Positions 43,106 through 52,493 of a stretch of 64,000 nucleotides of DNA are shown one piece after another. The stretch covers positions 40,914 through 104,913 of the forward strand of contig NZ_LGEK01000004.1 in assembly GCF_001636615.1 (NCBI RefSeq), in the 5' to 3' direction. The number at the start of each line of letters is the position of its first letter. The first letter of the stretch is position 1. The position numbers were made by a program, and so were the translations under genes. Source of the DNA: Mucilaginibacter sp. L294. GTDB taxonomy: Bacteria > Bacteroidota > Bacteroidia > Sphingobacteriales > Sphingobacteriaceae. The notes beneath the pieces were generated by a model. It was not told the origin of the DNA. It saw only the letters and a program-made list of their open reading frames with translations, and made no database searches.

Positions 43106-43993
43106 ATGAAGGTTTCGGGGTTCACATTTATACGTAATGCGGTAAAAAACGACTATCCGGTTGTGGAGGCCATTACATCTATACTACCTGTTTGCGATGA
43201 GTTTATTGTGGCCCTCGGCGATAGTGACGACGATACCGAAAAGCTGATAAATGATATAAACTCGCCCAAAATAAAAATCATCCGTACGGTATGGGATACC
43301 GGCGTGCGCGATGGGGGTAAGGTTTTTGCCGATGAAACCGATAAAGCATTTAATGCTATTGCCGCCGATAGCGATTGGGCTTTTTATATACAGGGAGATG
43401 AAGTGGTGCATGAAAAGTACCTGCCTTTAATAAAGCAGGAGATGCAGGATAACCTTACGGATACTAAAGTAGAAGGTTTACTGTTTAAATACCTGCACTT
43501 TTATGGCTCGTATGATTATTACGGGCATTCGCGCAGATGGTACCGCCGCGAGATCAGGATTGTGCGTAATAATAAAGCCATCCACTCCTACCGCGACGCG
43601 CAAGGGTTTAGGTTGGATGGAAGAAAGATACAGGTGAAACTGATCGACGCTTATATTTATCATTACGGCTGGGTAAAACCACCATCGGGCCTGGCAAATA
43701 AGCTGCGTAACTTTAACCAGTTTTATCATGATGATGCGTGGATGGCACAAAACCTGCCTGAAACTTTCACGTTTGATTATAGCCATAAAAACCCCGACAG
43801 GTTGTTGCATTTTACCGGCACACACCCGGCAGTAATGCAAAAACGCCTGGCCGCCACCAACTGGAGTTTGGATCTCGACCTGAAGGAACTGGATAAAAAA
43901 ATGAGTTTTCGCCGTAAGGTGTTGCAAAAAATAGAAGACCTTACCGGCTGGCGGGTTAGCGAATACAGGAATTATAAAATTGTAAAAAAATAA
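43106..43993 (+). CDS. GT2-type glycosyltransferase
   Basis: A 295-residue protein with the GT-A fold opening MKVSGFTFIRNAVKNDYPVVEAI and a DxD-like ALGDSDDDTEKL and FYIQGDEVVHEKY. It transfers a sugar to a glycan or lipid acceptor in the cytoplasm; the acceptor is unknown. The start at 43106 gives the usual N-terminus; the TTG frame starts at 43079. First gene of a nine-gene surface-glycan region, 9 bases before the next GT. Confidence 0.85.
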   Translation: MKVSGFTFIRNAVKNDYPVVEAITSILPVCDEFIVALGDSDDDTEKLINDINSPKIKIIRTVWDTGVRDGGKVFADETDKAFNAIAADSDWAFYIQGDEVVHEKYLPLIKQEMQDNLTDTKVEGLLFKYLHFYGSYDYYGHSRRWYRREIRIVRNNKAIHSYRDAQGFRLDGRKIQVKLIDAYIYHYGWVKPPSGLANKLRNFNQFYHDDAWMAQNLPETFTFDYSHKNPDRLLHFTGTHPAVMQKRLAATNWSLDLDLKELDKKMSFRRKVLQKIEDLTGWRVSEYRNYKIVKK

Positions 43994-44002
43994 GCGGACT
44001 AA

Positions 44003-44800
44003 ATGGCAAACAAAAACTTTACGATAGCCCTTTTAATTTCTACCTATAACTGGCCGGATGCGCTGGAACTGGTTTTTTTGAGCGTATTGCAGCAAACACA
44101 AATGCCCGATGAGATTTTGATAGCTGATGATGGCTCAAGGGAGGACACACGCAACCTAATTGACAGTTATCGTAATAAATTTAACATCCCGGTTAAACAT
44201 GCCTGGCATGAGGATAACGGTTTTCGCAAAAGCGAGGTTTTAAACATGGCCGTTAAACTTGCCGACGCTGATTACATTATTGAGATTGATGGCGACATTG
44301 TATTAGACCGCCGCTTTATTGCCGACCATATTAAGCAGGCTAAAAAAGGTTTTTTTGTGCAAGGTAGCCGGGCTATGATCAGCGAAGCAAAAACAAACGA
44401 ACTTTTAAAGAACAAGGACATTGATCTTAACCCATTATCTAAAGGTTTGTACACCCGCTTTAATTCGTACCGTATACCATCATTAGCAAAGTTTTATGAT
44501 ACCAAACCGCTCGATCCATTTAATGTAAAGGGGTGTAACCTGGCTTTTTGGCGCGAAGATTATATTAAGGTGAATGGTTACTATAATGATTTTGAGGGTT
44601 GGGGTTGGGAAGACTATGAATTTGCAGCCCGCTTAATAAATTCGGGGGTGTATAAAAAGCGTGTAAAAATGGTAGCCATTATGTACCATTTGTTCCATAA
44701 GCAAACATCGCGATCCAGCTACTTCTCTAACGAGGTGATATACCGCCGCACTGTTGCAGAAAAATTAACCTATTGCGATAGCGGCTACGCCGAGGTATAA
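44003..44800 (+). CDS. GT2 glycosyltransferase with GT7-like C-terminal motif
   Basis: A 265-residue protein starting FTIALLISTYNWPDALELVF with the GT-A metal motif in YIIEIDGDIVLDRRF. Near the C-terminus is FEGWGWEDYEFAARLINSG, the WGWED pattern of galactosyltransferase-type (GT7) catalytic ends. It probably adds a hexose or HexNAc during LPS or capsule synthesis. Its 3' end overlaps the converging downstream GT gene by 16 bases. Confidence 0.88.
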   Translation: MANKNFTIALLISTYNWPDALELVFLSVLQQTQMPDEILIADDGSREDTRNLIDSYRNKFNIPVKHAWHEDNGFRKSEVLNMAVKLADADYIIEIDGDIVLDRRFIADHIKQAKKGFFVQGSRAMISEAKTNELLKNKDIDLNPLSKGLYTRFNSYRIPSLAKFYDTKPLDPFNVKGCNLAFWREDYIKVNGYYNDFEGWGWEDYEFAARLINSGVYKKRVKMVAIMYHLFHKQTSRSSYFSNEVIYRRTVAEKLTYCDSGYAEV

Positions 44801-45900
44801 ACAAGCTGGTAAATTAAAAACAAAGCAATAGCATAAAGCAGCAGCTTAATTATTTTAAACCTGTTGGTTCTAAAGTAATGTTGCGTAGTGCCACCCTCGT
44901 AATTAAAACGTTCGCCAAAGCCCTGTAAACGGCCGCGCGAAATATTGCCGAGCAATATGCCGGTTTCATAAACATTGCGCAGCAACATTACATATACTGA
45001 CAGCACCGGCGCAAACTTTTTTGTACTGCGGTGCACCCGTACAATATTTACGATATACTCAATAATGATGGTGGCGACTATAAAAAAGAAAACAGCTAAA
45101 TGCAGGCGTTGATGCAGGGTGCAAACAAGCGCGATAATAGCAATTAATAAGGTTTCGGGCGTGTTCAAAAAATCATACCAGCGGTATTTTTTGTTCCGCT
45201 GGGCCAGGTAGCTGTTGCCTTTGCCGTACCTGTAAAAGCGTAACAGGTCGGTTTTGCCACCCCCCCACCATGGGTGGGTAACTTGCGCCCCGGGCAGGCT
45301 TTTATAGTTCTTATAATTATTAAGCTCTCTTACACGTAAAAAAAACTCCACCTCTTCACCTCCGCCGGTTTTGGGGTAAGCGTCAGAAAAACGCACCTTG
45401 CCCACTACTTTGCGGCTCACCATAATATTAGCGGTAGCGCCCCAGGCAAAATCGGGCTTTTGCTGTGCAACGGTAAATATACCCATAGCGCCATTTGCGC
45501 TAACCGCTTTGGCAAACATGGTAGGCTCGGGCGGCATCAATACCACGCCAATAAAACCTGCCTCATTGGGCCATTGCTGTATAGCATCAGTATAGGTTAC
45601 CAGCAAGTTGTTGGGCACGCTGATATCATCGTCTAAAAACAATATCCAGTCGGCTTCGCCCGCCTCTATACCACGGTTACGCGTTGCAGATGCCCCTATA
45701 TTTTGTTCGTTTATCAGCAAGAAAATGGTTTGATTATCTATCAGGGCCAGTATAGTGCTATCAGGTTTAACAGCAGGATTATCTGCAACAAGATAAAATT
45801 TAACCGAAGCGCCTGCCGGCCTTTGTAGCTTAAGTATGGGCAATAGGGTTGCCGGGCTTAACCTATAGGATGGTATAATAACATCAATGCTTACAGACAT
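44785..45900 (-). CDS. GT2 glycosyltransferase with C-terminal membrane segments
   Basis: A 371-residue protein. The N-terminal GT-A domain (SVSIDVIIPSYRLSPATLLPIL; FLDDDISVPNNL holds the DxD motif) is followed by membrane helices (about 245-300 and the final 25 residues). The layout fits an inner-membrane-attached transferase acting on a lipid-linked acceptor. Read opposite to its neighbours; its start is 45 bases from the next gene on the plus strand, so the pair shares a divergent promoter region. Confidence 0.85.
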   Translation of the reverse strand: MSVSIDVIIPSYRLSPATLLPILKLQRPAGASVKFYLVADNPAVKPDSTILALIDNQTIFLLINEQNIGASATRNRGIEAGEADWILFLDDDISVPNNLLVTYTDAIQQWPNEAGFIGVVLMPPEPTMFAKAVSANGAMGIFTVAQQKPDFAWGATANIMVSRKVVGKVRFSDAYPKTGGGEEVEFFLRVRELNNYKNYKSLPGAQVTHPWWGGGKTDLLRFYRYGKGNSYLAQRNKKYRWYDFLNTPETLLIAIIALVCTLHQRLHLAVFFFIVATIIIEYIVNIVRVHRSTKKFAPVLSVYVMLLRNVYETGILLGNISRGRLQGFGERFNYEGGTTQHYFRTNRFKIIKLLLYAIALFLIYQLVYTSA

Positions 45901-45945
45901 GGTTGGTGTTTGGGCAAAAATACTTTAATTTTACAAACACTACTA

Positions 45946-46686
45946 ATGAAGAGTAATAAACAAGACCAGGAGGCGGCACCGCTCATCAGCATTATTATAC
46001 CTACGTTTAATTCAGCCGCTGTATTAAAGGATTGTTTATTATCCATAACCGGCCAACCCGAAAAAAAACTCGAAATTGTTATTATAGATGGTGGCAGTAC
46101 CGATGGTACTTTAGCTATTTTAAAAGAGTTTGAAAAGGATATAGCCATTATGGTAAGCGAGCCGGATAAAGGTATTTATGATGCCATGAATAAGGGTATT
46201 ACAAAGGCCACAGGCAAATGGGTTTATTTTATGGGCGGCGACGACAGGCTGTTGCCGGGATTTAGCGAAATGGCAGCCTTATTGAAGGATGAGGATACCT
46301 TATATTATGGGGATGTATCGTCGGGCGGGGATATGCTGCAAGGTGCGTTTTCAAATTACCGGTTGGCCAAGTACTGTATGAACCACCAAACAATTTTTTA
46401 TCCCGCAAGCGTTTTTAAAAAATACCGGTATAGCATGCGCTATAAAGTTTATGCTGATTATGCACTTAATTTACAGGTTTGGGGCGATAGGGATTTTAAA
46501 AAACAGCATTACCCAATTAAGGTAGTTTGGTATGACCTTGGCGGGTTTTCGGCCACTAATAATGATGAAGTTTTTAAAAAGGAAAAACCTATGCTCATAA
46601 AACAAAGTATGGGCGGGCTAATGTACCTGCGCTTTTTATATAAACGCCGGAAAGAGCAAAGTAAGCCAGGGAGCAATTTCTTTTAA
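45946..46686 (+). CDS. GT2 glycosyltransferase
   Basis: A 246-residue GT-A enzyme: PLISIIIPTFNSAAVLKDCL, IVIIDGGSTDGTL, GIYDAMNKGITKATGKW and MGGDDRLLP (metal motif). This pattern is typical of WcaA-like transferases for surface polysaccharide. The ATG at 45946 is preferred to a TTG at 45910. Eight bases before the GT4 gene, same strand. Confidence 0.9.
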   Translation: MKSNKQDQEAAPLISIIIPTFNSAAVLKDCLLSITGQPEKKLEIVIIDGGSTDGTLAILKEFEKDIAIMVSEPDKGIYDAMNKGITKATGKWVYFMGGDDRLLPGFSEMAALLKDEDTLYYGDVSSGGDMLQGAFSNYRLAKYCMNHQTIFYPASVFKKYRYSMRYKVYADYALNLQVWGDRDFKKQHYPIKVVWYDLGGFSATNNDEVFKKEKPMLIKQSMGGLMYLRFLYKRRKEQSKPGSNFF

Positions 46687-46694
46687 TAGCAGCT

Positions 46695-47792
46695 ATGAAA
46701 ATATTGTTCGATCATCAGGCGTTTTCAAATCAAAACTACGGCGGCATTTCCCGGTATTTTGCCAATCTGTATCAGGGCCTTAACGACATGCCGGGCACAG
46801 AAGCTGAACTTGGCCTGCTACTTACGCATAATACCTATATCGATAAAAAGGAGTTACCCTTAGGGGGCGTATTAAATACGGTAATACGAAAAAGGTCACG
46901 CAGGGATAAATACAATAAATGGTATTGCAGGTATTTGTTAAAGCAAAACCACTTTGATGTTTTTCATCCTACTTATTATAACCCTTATTTTTTAAAAACG
47001 TTAACCAAGCCATTTGTAGTAACGGTGCATGATATGATACACGAATCGTTCCCGCACTATTTTGAAAAGGTTGACCCTTACACCATAGGTTATAAGAAAC
47101 AGGCCATTACACAGGCCAGCCATATCATTGCTATTTCAGCCGCTACAAAAAACGACATCCTGAAATTTTACGATATTGCAGAGGATAAAATAACCGTAGT
47201 ACACCATGGGTTTAAAATGCAGCAATCGGTTTCGGTGCCGGTTATAGAAGCCCCAAAGCGTAATTACTTGCTTTTTGTAGGCGATAGATTTGGCTATAAA
47301 AATTTTGAAATGTTTATAAAAGCGGTATCGCCTTTGTTATTAAAACGCGGTTTGGGCCTGGTATGCGCCGGTGGCGGCGGGTTTAATGCATCCGAAACCG
47401 AATTGATTAAAAAGTATAACATTGCCGATAGGGTAAGCCTGTTAACGGTTAACGATGATGAATTAAACAGGTTATATACTAATGCCCTGGCCTTTGTATA
47501 TCCATCGTTATTTGAAGGTTTTGGCCTTCCCATTTTAGAGGCGTTTCATAATAATTGCCCCGTAATTATGAGCAACACCTCATCTTTACCTGAAGTAGGA
47601 GGAGATGCCGCTTTATATTTTGACCCTACCAACGAGCAATCAATAATAGCGGCTGTTGAACAGCTTATAGATAATATTACACTTCAAAACGAGTTAAAGG
47701 TCAAAGGCCAAAAACGATTAAAACAGTTTAGTTTTGATCAGTGCATTAACAATACTATACAGGTTTATAAGCATGTATTAAAAAGCCTTTAA
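46695..47792 (+). CDS. GT4 glycosyltransferase
   Basis: A 365-residue GT-B enzyme of the mannosyltransferase type: N-terminal KILFDHQAFSNQNYGGISRY, with an EX7E-like motif in FEGFGLPILEAFHNNCPVIM (about 280-300). It adds a sugar from a nucleotide donor, probably mannose or similar. It follows the GT2 gene after 8 bases and precedes the ABC exporter by 46 bases. Confidence 0.92.
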   Translation: MKILFDHQAFSNQNYGGISRYFANLYQGLNDMPGTEAELGLLLTHNTYIDKKELPLGGVLNTVIRKRSRRDKYNKWYCRYLLKQNHFDVFHPTYYNPYFLKTLTKPFVVTVHDMIHESFPHYFEKVDPYTIGYKKQAITQASHIIAISAATKNDILKFYDIAEDKITVVHHGFKMQQSVSVPVIEAPKRNYLLFVGDRFGYKNFEMFIKAVSPLLLKRGLGLVCAGGGGFNASETELIKKYNIADRVSLLTVNDDELNRLYTNALAFVYPSLFEGFGLPILEAFHNNCPVIMSNTSSLPEVGGDAALYFDPTNEQSIIAAVEQLIDNITLQNELKVKGQKRLKQFSFDQCINNTIQVYKHVLKSL

Positions 47793-47814
47793 CCATAACT
47801 TGGCCTATTTTATA

Positions 47815-47822
47815 TAATTTTG
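47815..47822 (+). promoter_or_regulatory. -7 element (TAATTTTG) of the ABC exporter
   Basis: Exact TAnnTTTG match 16 bases before the ATG at 47839; a TTG is 12 bases away, too close for the standard spacing. Confidence 0.35.
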
Positions 47823-47838
47823 CAGCTTAACTTTATAA

Positions 47839-49665
47839 ATGAAAACTTATTTACGGCTGTTAGCCTTTGCAAAACCTATCGAGAAATTTGCAATACCTTA
47901 TATTTTAACAACCATACTATCCATCATATTCAGCACCCTTAACCTGGCGCTGCTGGCGCCTTTGTTACAAACTTTATTTTCTGAAAAAGGTGCCGGTTTA
48001 CGTCCGCTCGGGCCAAAACCTGCTGTATTAGATATAATGGCCACCTTTAATTACTATGTTACTTATGCCATGAATAAATATGGCACATGGGGTGCATTGC
48101 AATTTGTTTGCGGTACTATTGTTATATCTGCTTTGTTGGGTAACCTCTTTAAGTATTTATCGCAGCGCACAATGGAGAACCTCCGTGTACACACACTATT
48201 AAACCTGCGCCGCACATTATTCAGTAATGTAATGAACCTGCACATGGGCTTTTTTAGCAATGAGCGTAAAGGTGATATTATATCAAAGGTTGCTTCGGAT
48301 GTGCAGGTGGTACAATTTTCGGTAACCGGCACTTTGCAGGTGGTATTTAAAGAACCGTTAACATTAATAGCCTTTTTGTTAATGTTATTTTTAATATCGC
48401 CCAGCCTTACATTATATTCTTTCCTGGTTATCCCGGTTTCGGCATTTGTAATATCACGTATAGTAAAAAGGCTTAAGCAGCAGGCGGTAGCATCACAACA
48501 AACTTACGGCAACATGATCAGTTACCTCGACGAAGCACTGTCTGGTATCAAAATCGTAAAGGCATTTAATGCTACCGAATTTATTAAAGATCGGTTTGAT
48601 AATGAGAATAAGAAATACTCGCGAATAGTAAAGTCAATGGCCCGCAGACAGCAGTTGGCATCACCGGTTTCAGAGTTTTTTGGCGTAACCATGGTTGCGG
48701 GTATTGTGCTATATGGTGGGTATCTGCTGTTAAATAAAACATCGGCATTATCAGCACCGGCGTTTGTTACGTTTATCGCGCTTTTTTCGCAGGTAATGCG
48801 CCCGGCAAAGGCCATTTCAGATTCATTTAGCAACATCCACTCGGGTATTGCCGCGGGCGAGCGTGTGCTGAGCCTTATTGATGAAAAGCCAATGGTTACC
48901 GATGCACCGGATGCTGTAAATTTGCCCGGCTTTGATGAGGCGGTCCGTTTTGAAGATGTATCATTTGCTTACCGCGAAAAAGACGTACTGAAAAATATTA
49001 ACCTGGTAATCCCAAAAGGGAAAACGGTTGCCCTTGTTGGCCCTTCAGGCGGGGGTAAATCAACCATGATGGACCTTATACCAAGATTTATGGACCCGCA
49101 GCATGGCCGTATTACGGTTGATGGCACAGATATAAAAGAGGTTACAGCTACCTCGTTACGCGGTTTAATGGGCGTAGTGAATCAGGAGTCGGTTTTATTT
49201 AATGATACTATTTTTAATAACATAGCCTTTGGTAAAACAAATGCCAAACGCGAAGAGGTGGAGGCTGCCGCGCGTATAGCTAATGCCCATAACTTTATTA
49301 TCGAAACGGAGGATGGTTATAACACTAACGTGGGCGACCGGGGTACTAAACTTTCGGGAGGGCAAAGGCAGCGTATTTGTATTGCAAGGGCGGTTTTAAA
49401 TAACCCGCCTATTATGCTGTTAGATGAAGCCACATCAGCACTGGATACCGAATCTGAAAAACTGGTGCAGGATGCGTTGAACAACCTGATGAAAAACCGT
49501 ACATCACTGGTTATTGCCCACAGGTTAAGTACCATCCAAAATGCCGATATCATAGCCGTTTTAGAAAGCGGAAGACTGATAGAGCAGGGTACACACCAGG
49601 AGTTACTAAATAACAATGGCCTTTACCGCAAGTTGATTGATATGCAAACTTTTGTCGAAGATTAA
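47839..49665 (+). CDS. MsbA-type ABC exporter (fused permease and ATPase)
   Basis: A 608-residue half-transporter that works as a homodimer. Six TM helices span about 15-325; the ATPase domain has Walker A GPSGGGKSTMMD (about 398-409), Q-loop NQESV, signature LSGGQRQR and Walker B IMLLDEATSALD. Such exporters flip lipid-linked glycans or lipid A. Its place inside a glycosyltransferase region suggests export of a lipid-linked oligosaccharide; substrate not proven. The 3' end overlaps the methyltransferase by 4 bases. Confidence 0.92.
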   Translation: MKTYLRLLAFAKPIEKFAIPYILTTILSIIFSTLNLALLAPLLQTLFSEKGAGLRPLGPKPAVLDIMATFNYYVTYAMNKYGTWGALQFVCGTIVISALLGNLFKYLSQRTMENLRVHTLLNLRRTLFSNVMNLHMGFFSNERKGDIISKVASDVQVVQFSVTGTLQVVFKEPLTLIAFLLMLFLISPSLTLYSFLVIPVSAFVISRIVKRLKQQAVASQQTYGNMISYLDEALSGIKIVKAFNATEFIKDRFDNENKKYSRIVKSMARRQQLASPVSEFFGVTMVAGIVLYGGYLLLNKTSALSAPAFVTFIALFSQVMRPAKAISDSFSNIHSGIAAGERVLSLIDEKPMVTDAPDAVNLPGFDEAVRFEDVSFAYREKDVLKNINLVIPKGKTVALVGPSGGGKSTMMDLIPRFMDPQHGRITVDGTDIKEVTATSLRGLMGVVNQESVLFNDTIFNNIAFGKTNAKREEVEAAARIANAHNFIIETEDGYNTNVGDRGTKLSGGQRQRICIARAVLNNPPIMLLDEATSALDTESEKLVQDALNNLMKNRTSLVIAHRLSTIQNADIIAVLESGRLIEQGTHQELLNNNGLYRKLIDMQTFVED

Positions 49666-50480
49666 TTGCTTTTGCCGTTTAGCTTATCCTTAATATACTG
49701 CCAGTCGCGCATCAGTAAACCATCGGGCATTTTGGCAGCGTTTTCCTTTTTGCGGATATACTTTTTGGCCTTGCGTAACAGGAACCCCTCTTTTGCAGGA
49801 GCCAGTAAATTATACCCGAATTTGTTTTTAGTAAAAAGGTGCAGAAAGCTGCCATCGCTATAAAAATTATACCCCAGCTTATCAGCTATATAAGCTAAAG
49901 CATCATTTGTATAAAAAGATACATGCTGGCCTGTTTCTGTAGAAAAGTATGCCCAGTCGTCTACCGTGCTGATGTTTTTTGGTTGCAGCTCGGTACTGAA
50001 AAGTAAACTGTCAGAAAATTCGAGCATCTGTTTTATTTCCTCCAGTGGGTTTGCCAGGTGTTCAAATACTTCAAAAGTGGTTACCAGTTCAAAGTTTGTA
50101 TTATCCTTCAGGTCTTGCAGCTCAAAATAGTTTGCAAATATGTTTTGGCAGTATTTGTCGGTATGGTAAAAGTTAAAGCCTTTATCGCGCATTAAGCGGG
50201 TAAACAAGCCGTAGCCGCCGGCGTAATCCAGGTAGGTTTTTTGGGCATTAAAGTTTTCTGCAAGTATTTTGCTCACCCGGTTTGCCAAAGTATAATTACG
50301 ATAAGGCAACCCAATATCCAACTGTGTTATAGCCGATGAATACGCTTCAGGCAGCCAGTGCGGCTCTTCGGTTTGTATAAAACCGGTTTCGTTACAACGG
50401 TAGTATTTAACATCGTATTTGCCAAGTATTTTGGCTGTAAATAAATAAGTGGCCTCGTTGCCCGTTATTTTGCTAAGCAT
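49662..50480 (-). CDS. SAM-dependent methyltransferase of the class I type
   Basis: A 272-residue protein of the glycan-region type: the N-terminal part resembles a zinc-less variant of the C-methyl/O-methyl transferases found next to GT genes. SAM-binding region KTYLDYAGGYGLFTRLMRD (motif I, about 94-112), then TTFEVFEHLANPLEEI as the post-motif. Likely methylates a sugar or glycan end; acceptor unknown. Opposite strand to the ABC gene, converging with a 4-base overlap. Confidence 0.85.
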   Translation of the reverse strand: MLSKITGNEATYLFTAKILGKYDVKYYRCNETGFIQTEEPHWLPEAYSSAITQLDIGLPYRNYTLANRVSKILAENFNAQKTYLDYAGGYGLFTRLMRDKGFNFYHTDKYCQNIFANYFELQDLKDNTNFELVTTFEVFEHLANPLEEIKQMLEFSDSLLFSTELQPKNISTVDDWAYFSTETGQHVSFYTNDALAYIADKLGYNFYSDGSFLHLFTKNKFGYNLLAPAKEGFLLRKAKKYIRKKENAAKMPDGLLMRDWQYIKDKLNGKSN

Positions 50481-50547
50481 TTTTAAAGATGCAATTTTTA
50501 ATTAAAGAACGAATATGGTACAGGCGATTTTTATACTATAGTTGCAT

Positions 50548-50555
50548 TAACTTTG
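50548..50555 (+). promoter_or_regulatory. -7 element (TAACTTTG)
   Basis: Exact TAnnTTTG match 12 bases before the ATG at 50568; the -33 element is not clear. Confidence 0.35.
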
Positions 50556-50567
50556 TAAATTGATTTT

Positions 50568-51422
50568 ATGGCCATTCCAATCATCTTTTTTCATAGTGGT
50601 AATTCAAAGTATTTAAAATACAGCCTTAAACAAGCGCGCGCGTTTAACCCCGGTTCGCCTGTTTATTTGCTTGGCGATAAAAGGAACAACCGGTACCCAT
50701 TTATTACCCATGTTTTTGCCGATAAGTACGAGCCCGCGGTAAAAGCATTTTCTGCGATATACAAACACCGGTCATCCAACGGCGAGGTTTACGAGCTGAA
50801 TTGTTTTTTACGCTGGTTTTATATAGAAGCTTTTTGCCGGGAGAATAACATAGAAGAATTCATCTACCTGGATTCGGACGTATTGCTGTTCCAAAACGTT
50901 ACCCAAATGGCGCCGCTTTTTAAAAATGCTGCTATAGCTAATACCTGTGCAGATATGGGGATGCCGGCATTTACCTATTTTAAAAACCGTAACGCCTTAA
51001 GTAATTTTTGCGATTATTTGATAAGGGCTTATACTGCGCAAAGCGCTATCAAAGAATTGGAAGATTTTTACGAACCTTTTGCAAGCACCCCCGAATTGAT
51101 GGGCGGCGTGTGTGATATGACGCTGTTCCATTTTTATTTCCGCGATCACCCGCGCGATACCCTGAAAATTGATCTGATTAACAATGAGCTTGCGGTTGAT
51201 GTATCTATCAACAACAGCGATGGTTATGAAATGGAAAATGGCATAAAAAAGGTTTACTGGCAAAATAACCTGCCCTATTGCAAACGTATTAGCGATGGTA
51301 AATTAATAAGGTTTGCAACGCTGCACTACCAGGGCAATGCCAAAAACCTGATGGCAAGGCATTTTAAAGGCGGCGGCTATACCATCAGGCGGGCGTGGGA
51401 ACTATGGAAACAAAAAGACTAA
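50568..51422 (+). CDS. GT-A-like glycosyltransferase
   Basis: A 284-residue protein with VYLLGDKRNNRYPFITHVFA near the N-terminus and a DxD motif in EFIYLDSDVLLFQNV (about 102-116). Further on are NCFLRWFYIEAFCRE and a C-terminal LHYQGNAKNLMARHFKGGGY. It resembles transferases that use nucleotide-sugar donors, but the exact family is unclear. Same direction as the next GT, 50 bases apart. Confidence 0.72.
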   Translation: MAIPIIFFHSGNSKYLKYSLKQARAFNPGSPVYLLGDKRNNRYPFITHVFADKYEPAVKAFSAIYKHRSSNGEVYELNCFLRWFYIEAFCRENNIEEFIYLDSDVLLFQNVTQMAPLFKNAAIANTCADMGMPAFTYFKNRNALSNFCDYLIRAYTAQSAIKELEDFYEPFASTPELMGGVCDMTLFHFYFRDHPRDTLKIDLINNELAVDVSINNSDGYEMENGIKKVYWQNNLPYCKRISDGKLIRFATLHYQGNAKNLMARHFKGGGYTIRRAWELWKQKD

Positions 51423-51472
51423 AGATGCCCCTGCTTACACAAACAAGTGTTTAAATAAACATATTTGTAACA

Positions 51473-52426
51473 ATGAATAATTTGCATACCCCATTATATA
51501 AAACATCTTCGCCGGTATTATTGATCATATTTAACCGCCCCGAATTAACTGAGCAGGTATTTGCCGAAATTAAAAAGGCCGCCCCGCCCCGCTTATATAT
51601 CGCGGCCGATGGGCCAAGGGCAGATAAGTCAGGCGAGGCCGTTTTAACAGAACAGGCAAGGAGCATCATAACCCGGGTTGACTGGGAATGTGAATTGAAA
51701 ACACTTTTCAGAGATAGTAATTTGGGTTGTAAAGAGGCGGTATCATCTTGCATCACCTGGTTTTTTGAGCAGGAAGAAGAAGGTATTGTTTTAGAAGATG
51801 ATTGCCTGCCCGCCAATGACTTTTTCAGGTTTGCGGATGCGATGCTGGAGAGATACCGGGATGACGAGCGGATACGCCACATTGGCGGCGCAAACTTTCA
51901 AAGAGGGAAAAAATGGGGCGCAGACAGCTATTACTTTTCAAACATGACACATGTTTGGGGATGGGCCGGCTGGCGCAGGGTTTGGAAAGATTATGATAAA
52001 GACCTGGGCCGTTATCAACCGGAAGAAGTAAGGCCGCAATTGGAAAATATTTTTGAGGACAGCTTTATTGTTGATACTTGGGAGTATCTTTTTAATGAGG
52101 TAAGAGCCGGGAAGATAGATACCTGGGACTACCAGCTGGGCTTTTTGAATTTGTTTAACAATAGCCTGTCGGTTATTCCTAACTATAACCTTATTACAAA
52201 CATAGGCTTTGGCGTAAACTCCACGCACACGCATGATGCTGATAATATTAATGCGAACATCCCCCTGCAACCACTTGGCGAAATAACTCACCCTTTATAT
52301 GTGGTGCCGCAAAAAAAAGCCGACGAAGCCACGTTAAAGCATGATTTTAATGTTGATGCCCGCCGCAAAAAGTACAACAAGCCAAAGTACAGGCTAAAAA
52401 GATGGCTTAAAGGTTCAGGTAAATAA
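51473..52426 (+). CDS. nucleotide-diphospho-sugar transferase (GNT-I-like)
   Basis: A 317-residue GT-A protein with SSPVLLIIFNRPELTEQVFA, a metal motif in GIVLEDDCLPANDFFRF (about 103-119) and WGWAGWRRVWKDYDKD. The EDD motif and layout match the family that includes eukaryotic GNT-I-like folds, used in bacterial surface-glycan loci. Last gene of the region; a short terminator-like hairpin follows. Confidence 0.82.
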   Translation: MNNLHTPLYKTSSPVLLIIFNRPELTEQVFAEIKKAAPPRLYIAADGPRADKSGEAVLTEQARSIITRVDWECELKTLFRDSNLGCKEAVSSCITWFFEQEEEGIVLEDDCLPANDFFRFADAMLERYRDDERIRHIGGANFQRGKKWGADSYYFSNMTHVWGWAGWRRVWKDYDKDLGRYQPEEVRPQLENIFEDSFIVDTWEYLFNEVRAGKIDTWDYQLGFLNLFNNSLSVIPNYNLITNIGFGVNSTHTHDADNINANIPLQPLGEITHPLYVVPQKKADEATLKHDFNVDARRKKYNKPKYRLKRWLKGSGK

Positions 52427-52432
52427 GCCCAA

Positions 52433-52477
52433 GCAAAAAAGCCACCCCGATTGCTCAGGAATGGCTTTTGATGGAAT
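52433..52477. terminator. hairpin between the last GT and the barrel gene
   Basis: AAAAGCCA ... TGGCTTTT with an 8-bp stem (around 52437-52444 and 52462-52469) and a 17-base loop, flanked by A-run and T-run. It can serve both converging genes. Confidence 0.6.
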
Positions 52478-52493
52478 CAATAGTAAACTTTTT

